Positions 61,131 through 64,000 of a stretch of 64,000 bases of DNA are shown piece by piece; position 1 is the stretch's first letter, and each line of letters opens with the position of its first letter. Made by a program: the position numbers and the translations under genes. This DNA is from Palsa-295 sp963785585 (GTDB lineage: Bacteria > Acidobacteriota > Terriglobia > Acidiferrales > UBA7541). The DNA lies in contig CAWAVW010000001.1 of assembly GCA_963785585.1 (NCBI GenBank), positions 372,001 to 436,000 of the forward strand, in the 5' to 3' direction. The notes below the pieces were generated by a model. The model did no database searches. It was not told the DNA's origin and worked only from the letters and a program-made list of their open reading frames with translations.

Positions 61131-62579
61131 GTGAACCAAAACGAAAACCGTCCCACAGCGCGCCGCACATTCCTGAAGTCCGCGGCCGTCGCGGGAGCAT
61201 GCACCGCCGTCGCCGCTGCCGGCGTCAACGCTCTCGCCCCCATCCTCGATCCCGAAAAATCCGCGTTCGAACCGAATCACAGCTATTGGGCCCGCGCGTT
61301 ACCCGCCGTCAATTCTCCCCTCGCGAAAAATATCCACGCGGACGTCGCCGTCATCGGAGGAGGTTTCACCGGCCTCGCCGCCGCTTACTACATTCGCTCG
61401 CAGTCGCCCCCCAAAAAAGTCGTCCTGCTCGAAGCCAGCCGCTGCGGCAACGGCGCCTCCGGTCGCAATGGCGCCATGATGCTCACTCTCACCGACGATC
61501 GTTACATGGTCCTCAGTTCAGAGATGTCGCTCGACAAAAAAATCTACGATCTCACCGTGAACAACGCCGCGCGCCTGAAACAAATCGCCGCAAGCGTCTC
61601 CCATCTCGCGCCCGATCCTGAAATCGAAACCAGCGGTGCTCTGCAAGTTCTGAATACCGCCTCCGACGTCGAAAACGGAAAGCGTTACGTCGCCAAAGCA
61701 AACCAAGTCGGAATTCCCGTCGAATTCTGGAGCCAGGAAAAAACCGCGTCCGTCATCGGCACTCGCGCCTACCCCGGCGCTTTGTTCGATCCCAATAGTG
61801 GCCAGGTTCACCCCGGCAAACTTGTCGCCGTCCTCAAAGCGGCCGCCGAATCCGCCGGCGCCGAAATCTTCGAGAATTCTCCTGTCGTGAATATCGAAGA
61901 AGGCTCAACACACAAAATCACCACCGCCGCGGGATTCACCGTTACCGCGCCGTCGCTCATTCTCGCCACCAACGCCTATACGTCCAAACTCGGATACCTT
62001 CGCCGCGCCGTCGCTCCCGTTTTCGATTACGTGGGCATCACCGCCCCGCTCGCCGATTCGCTGCTCGCCGAAGTCGGCTGGCAAAAACGCATTCCGTTCA
62101 ACGACAGCCGCACCGAAGTCTATTACCTCGGCCTCACGCGCGATCAACGCGTCCACATCGGCGGCGGTCCTGTCGATTACGTTTTTAACGACGGCGTCGT
62201 CGAGCCGAAATCCACCGCCCATCATTTCGCGCGCCTCTCCGCCGAACTCGCGCGCATTTTTCCGAAACTCGATGGCGTGCCCTTCGAAGCCACATGGGGA
62301 GGCTGCGTGGATATGTCTCTCGACCAAAGCCCTGCGGTCGGTGCGATCGGAAAATACAAAAATATTTTCTACGCCATCGGTTTTTCCGGCCACGGCGTCG
62401 GCCTCACGTCCCTGTTCGCGCGCATCATCGCCGATCTCGAATCTAGTCGCGCCGCCGATTGGTCCTGGCTGCCTTTCGTCAACCGCCTGCCGCCCTACAT
62501 TCCCAACGAACCTTTCCGCTGGCTCGGCATCCGCTCCGCTCTCGCTTACTACCGCGCCACCGACGCCAAAACGCCCTAG
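61131..62579 (+). CDS. Tat-exported FAD-dependent oxidoreductase (DAO family)
   Basis: The 482-residue protein starts at GTG 61131, which places a twin-arginine signal at residues 11-22 (RRTFLKSAAVAG). The FAD-binding GxGxxG loop follows near residue 83 (VAVIGGGFTGLAAAYY), then the DAO fold with a second FAD segment near the C-terminus (YAIGFSGHGVGLTSLFARI). It resembles gamma-glutamylputrescine oxidase/DadA-like amine or amino-acid oxidases. Export by Tat means the flavin is loaded in the cytoplasm and the enzyme acts in the periplasm, which is unusual for this family. No substrate-defining neighbour is present. Confidence 0.88.
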   Translation: MNQNENRPTARRTFLKSAAVAGACTAVAAAGVNALAPILDPEKSAFEPNHSYWARALPAVNSPLAKNIHADVAVIGGGFTGLAAAYYIRSQSPPKKVVLLEASRCGNGASGRNGAMMLTLTDDRYMVLSSEMSLDKKIYDLTVNNAARLKQIAASVSHLAPDPEIETSGALQVLNTASDVENGKRYVAKANQVGIPVEFWSQEKTASVIGTRAYPGALFDPNSGQVHPGKLVAVLKAAAESAGAEIFENSPVVNIEEGSTHKITTAAGFTVTAPSLILATNAYTSKLGYLRRAVAPVFDYVGITAPLADSLLAEVGWQKRIPFNDSRTEVYYLGLTRDQRVHIGGGPVDYVFNDGVVEPKSTAHHFARLSAELARIFPKLDGVPFEATWGGCVDMSLDQSPAVGAIGKYKNIFYAIGFSGHGVGLTSLFARIIADLESSRAADWSWLPFVNRLPPYIPNEPFRWLGIRSALAYYRATDAKTP

Positions 62580-62627
62580 CATCGGCAGCCCGTCCCGATT
62601 GCCGTTCCCGCAAACGCGCAACCCGCA

Positions 62628-63182
62628 TTACCGAATCAACGGAACGTACGCCGAAGTCGCTTCCCGGTATTTCCGAAACACGTCCCCGAATCTTTCACTC
62701 AACAGTTTTTCTTCCACCGCGACCCGTATCTCCGTCCCCGCCACAAACGAAATCATCGACACCGCAAACAATTTCCACGTCGCCACCATACATCCCACGC
62801 CGCACAGCATGCACAGCAGCGAAGTATAAATCGGATGCCGCACCACCGCGTACGGTCCGTGCCGCACCAGCTCATGCTCGCCCTCGGTGTTCAACCCCGC
62901 GTCGAACCGCCACTGCTTCCCCAGCGCCCGCACCGAACTCCATGAAATCCCCGCGGCCAGTGCGAAAAACGCCATCGACAATCCCACGCGCCACACAGGC
63001 ACCGCCGCCGCCCAGAATCTTCCCTGCCACAACGCCGCGAAAGCGACCATCTCCAGCAGCATTCCCCATCGCGCCCGCGGATCGATTTTGCCGGTCAACT
63101 CCGGATGCCGTTTCGCCTTCACAAACGGCCACACCCACACCCCGATTCCCGCTGCTACCAGGAAGTAAGCCCACACCTGCAT
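62628..63182 (-). CDS. ICMT/PEMT-like membrane methyltransferase
   Basis: This 184-residue protein has about five membrane helices and the conserved C-terminal core of the isoprenylcysteine carboxyl methyltransferase/phospholipid methyltransferase group: HELVRHGPYAVVRHPIYTSLL (residues about 108-128), then EEKLLSERFGDVFRKYREATSAYVP. Bacterial members methylate small lipids or isoprenoids; the true substrate here is unknown. The gene is convergent with the FAD oxidoreductase gene (48-nt gap) and 74 nt downstream of the cytochrome-like gene on the same strand. Confidence 0.88.
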   Translation of the reverse strand: MQVWAYFLVAAGIGVWVWPFVKAKRHPELTGKIDPRARWGMLLEMVAFAALWQGRFWAAAVPVWRVGLSMAFFALAAGISWSSVRALGKQWRFDAGLNTEGEHELVRHGPYAVVRHPIYTSLLCMLCGVGCMVATWKLFAVSMISFVAGTEIRVAVEEKLLSERFGDVFRKYREATSAYVPLIR

Positions 63183-63256
63183 GTCAGGAATTGTACGTCT
63201 TCGGTTGGCTACTCGTGCGCGGTACGCTCACTTCCAATCGCCGGCCTCCGATGGCA

Positions 63257-64000
63257 TCACGCGTCGTCATAGTCTTCCGTCAGCGACTGCAGGAACGCCA
63301 CCAGCGCCGGCAAATCCGCCGCGCTGATCGACATGCCCTGAAATTCTACCGGAGCGTTGCGCAGCAGCCCCGCCCGCGCCAGTTGCGAGCTGTTGATATA
63401 GAAGTTCACCACATCGTCGAATTTCAACTTGCTGCCGTTGTGAAAATACGGCGCCGAATCTTCCAGGTCGCGCAGCATCGGCGTCTTGAATTGCGCAATT
63501 GTGTTCGGCAACCCCTGATCGACCTGGCAGTTCGAAGCGACGGCGCAAACCACCGCCGCCAGATTCGCCTGCGGATTCGGAATATCCGGATTCTGGTACA
63601 CGTTCCACAGGCCCAGATCCGCGAACTGCGGGCTGCCGGCCGCCGCCGCGTGCCGGAATCGTTCTGTGGCGTTCGGATGATTCCGCGTAATCGGCAAATA
63701 CGCGTCGTAGTTCGCGCTTCGCTCCGCCAGCGTCGGAACCGCCAGATTCATAAACGCGCCCGCTCCGTTCGCCGCGTCGTATTCCTCCTGCGACGATCCG
63801 TTGTTGTGAAATCCAAAATCCGTAAAATTCGGCGGCGCGTGGCAGCTCGCGCAATTCCCCGCGTGCTGCGATCCATCCGTCGCGCCCGCCGCCGCGTTCA
63901 GGAAAATCTTCAGCCCCGCAAGCTCCGTCGCTCCAAACTGAAACGGCTGCGCGTGATATTTGAAAGCTCCATACGTCCCGTCCACGAATTGCGGATTCGA
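63257..64000 (-). CDS. MauG/cytochrome-c-peroxidase-like haem protein (partial)
   Basis: The frame is open through the right edge, giving 247 codons of a C-terminal part. A haem-binding CASCH motif lies near the start of the visible segment, with a distal Met/His region later (TPMLRDLEDSAPYFHNGS), as in di-haem cytochrome c peroxidases and MauG. The first haem site and the signal peptide would be beyond the window. The product would act in the periplasm on peroxide or protein substrates. The reading frame continues upstream of GTG 63985 without a stop, so that codon is not taken as the start. Confidence 0.87.
   Translation of the reverse strand, partial: SNPQFVDGTYGAFKYHAQPFQFGATELAGLKIFLNAAAGATDGSQHAGNCASCHAPPNFTDFGFHNNGSSQEEYDAANGAGAFMNLAVPTLAERSANYDAYLPITRNHPNATERFRHAAAAGSPQFADLGLWNVYQNPDIPNPQANLAAVVCAVASNCQVDQGLPNTIAQFKTPMLRDLEDSAPYFHNGSKLKFDDVVNFYINSSQLARAGLLRNAPVEFQGMSISAADLPALVAFLQSLTEDYDDA

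Noticed and set aside
1..64000. CRISPR array, insertion sequence, prophage or attachment site
   Set aside because: No regularly spaced repeats, transposase or integrase motifs, or target-site duplications were found; the two tRNA genes show no adjacent integrase or partial tRNA copy.

Overview
The window reads as a chromosomal segment of a soil-type Acidobacteriota bacterium. This is inferred from gene content, not from a marker-gene search: two Oar-like TonB-dependent receptors with N-terminal carboxypeptidase-regulatory-like domains, CRTAC1/ASPIC-UnbV proteins beside TPR proteins, a winged-helix/PD40 beta-propeller regulator, and two very large secreted fibre-like proteins. The DNA is GC-rich and genes are tightly packed on both strands. 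I see no rRNA, CRISPR array, transposase or phage module.

Layout. 1-6.1 kb: an exopolysaccharide locus. A NusG/RfaH-type antiterminator and a Wzz/BY-kinase (cut by the left edge) run leftward; a Wzx-like flippase and a Wzy/WaaL-like membrane protein run rightward. The 0.7 kb between them holds an ops-like element and a hairpin with a T-run. 6.3-6.8 kb: a small Cys-rich protein and tRNA-Ser(UGA). 7-24 kb: a glycan-use locus. A leftward operon GH3 > GH31 > GH42 > TPR protein faces a rightward GH2; then come an exported aldose 1-epimerase, a LacI regulator and a TonB receptor. The GH31/GH3/beta-galactosidase set is what side-chain and backbone trimming of xyloglucan oligosaccharides would need. 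LacI-like palindromes sit just downstream of candidate promoters at the GH operon and at the TonB receptor. 24-31 kb: TPR protein, two convergent CRTAC1 paralogues and a second LacI regulator.

31-44.7 kb: mostly housekeeping and metabolic genes: a CYCXC-type exported Cys-rich protein, a PilZ protein, an M20 dipeptidase, HU, an SDR, a NAD-salvage pair (nicotinate phosphoribosyltransferase and nicotinamidase), a TPR protein, a POT-like MFS transporter, the threonine-to-glycine pair tdh-kbl, and an ECF sigma factor overlapping a fused zinc-finger/bactofilin-like membrane protein. 44.8-52.8 kb: the second TonB receptor, an SDR, DNA polymerase I with a degenerate proofreading domain, and a rhodanese. 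52.8-60.4 kb: two paralogous secreted modular proteins flank a 39-residue Lys-rich peptide ending in LNPQPLPP and the winged-helix/PD40 regulator. 60.5-64 kb: tRNA-Asn(GUU), a Tat-exported FAD oxidoreductase, an ICMT-like methyltransferase and a MauG/cytochrome-c-peroxidase-like protein cut by the right edge.

The most unusual items are the surface-protein/peptide/propeller island, the anti-sigma-bactofilin fusion, the antiterminator locus with its leader signals, and a recurring GTTATACT promoter element that twice lies so close to a start codon that leaderless transcripts are likely.
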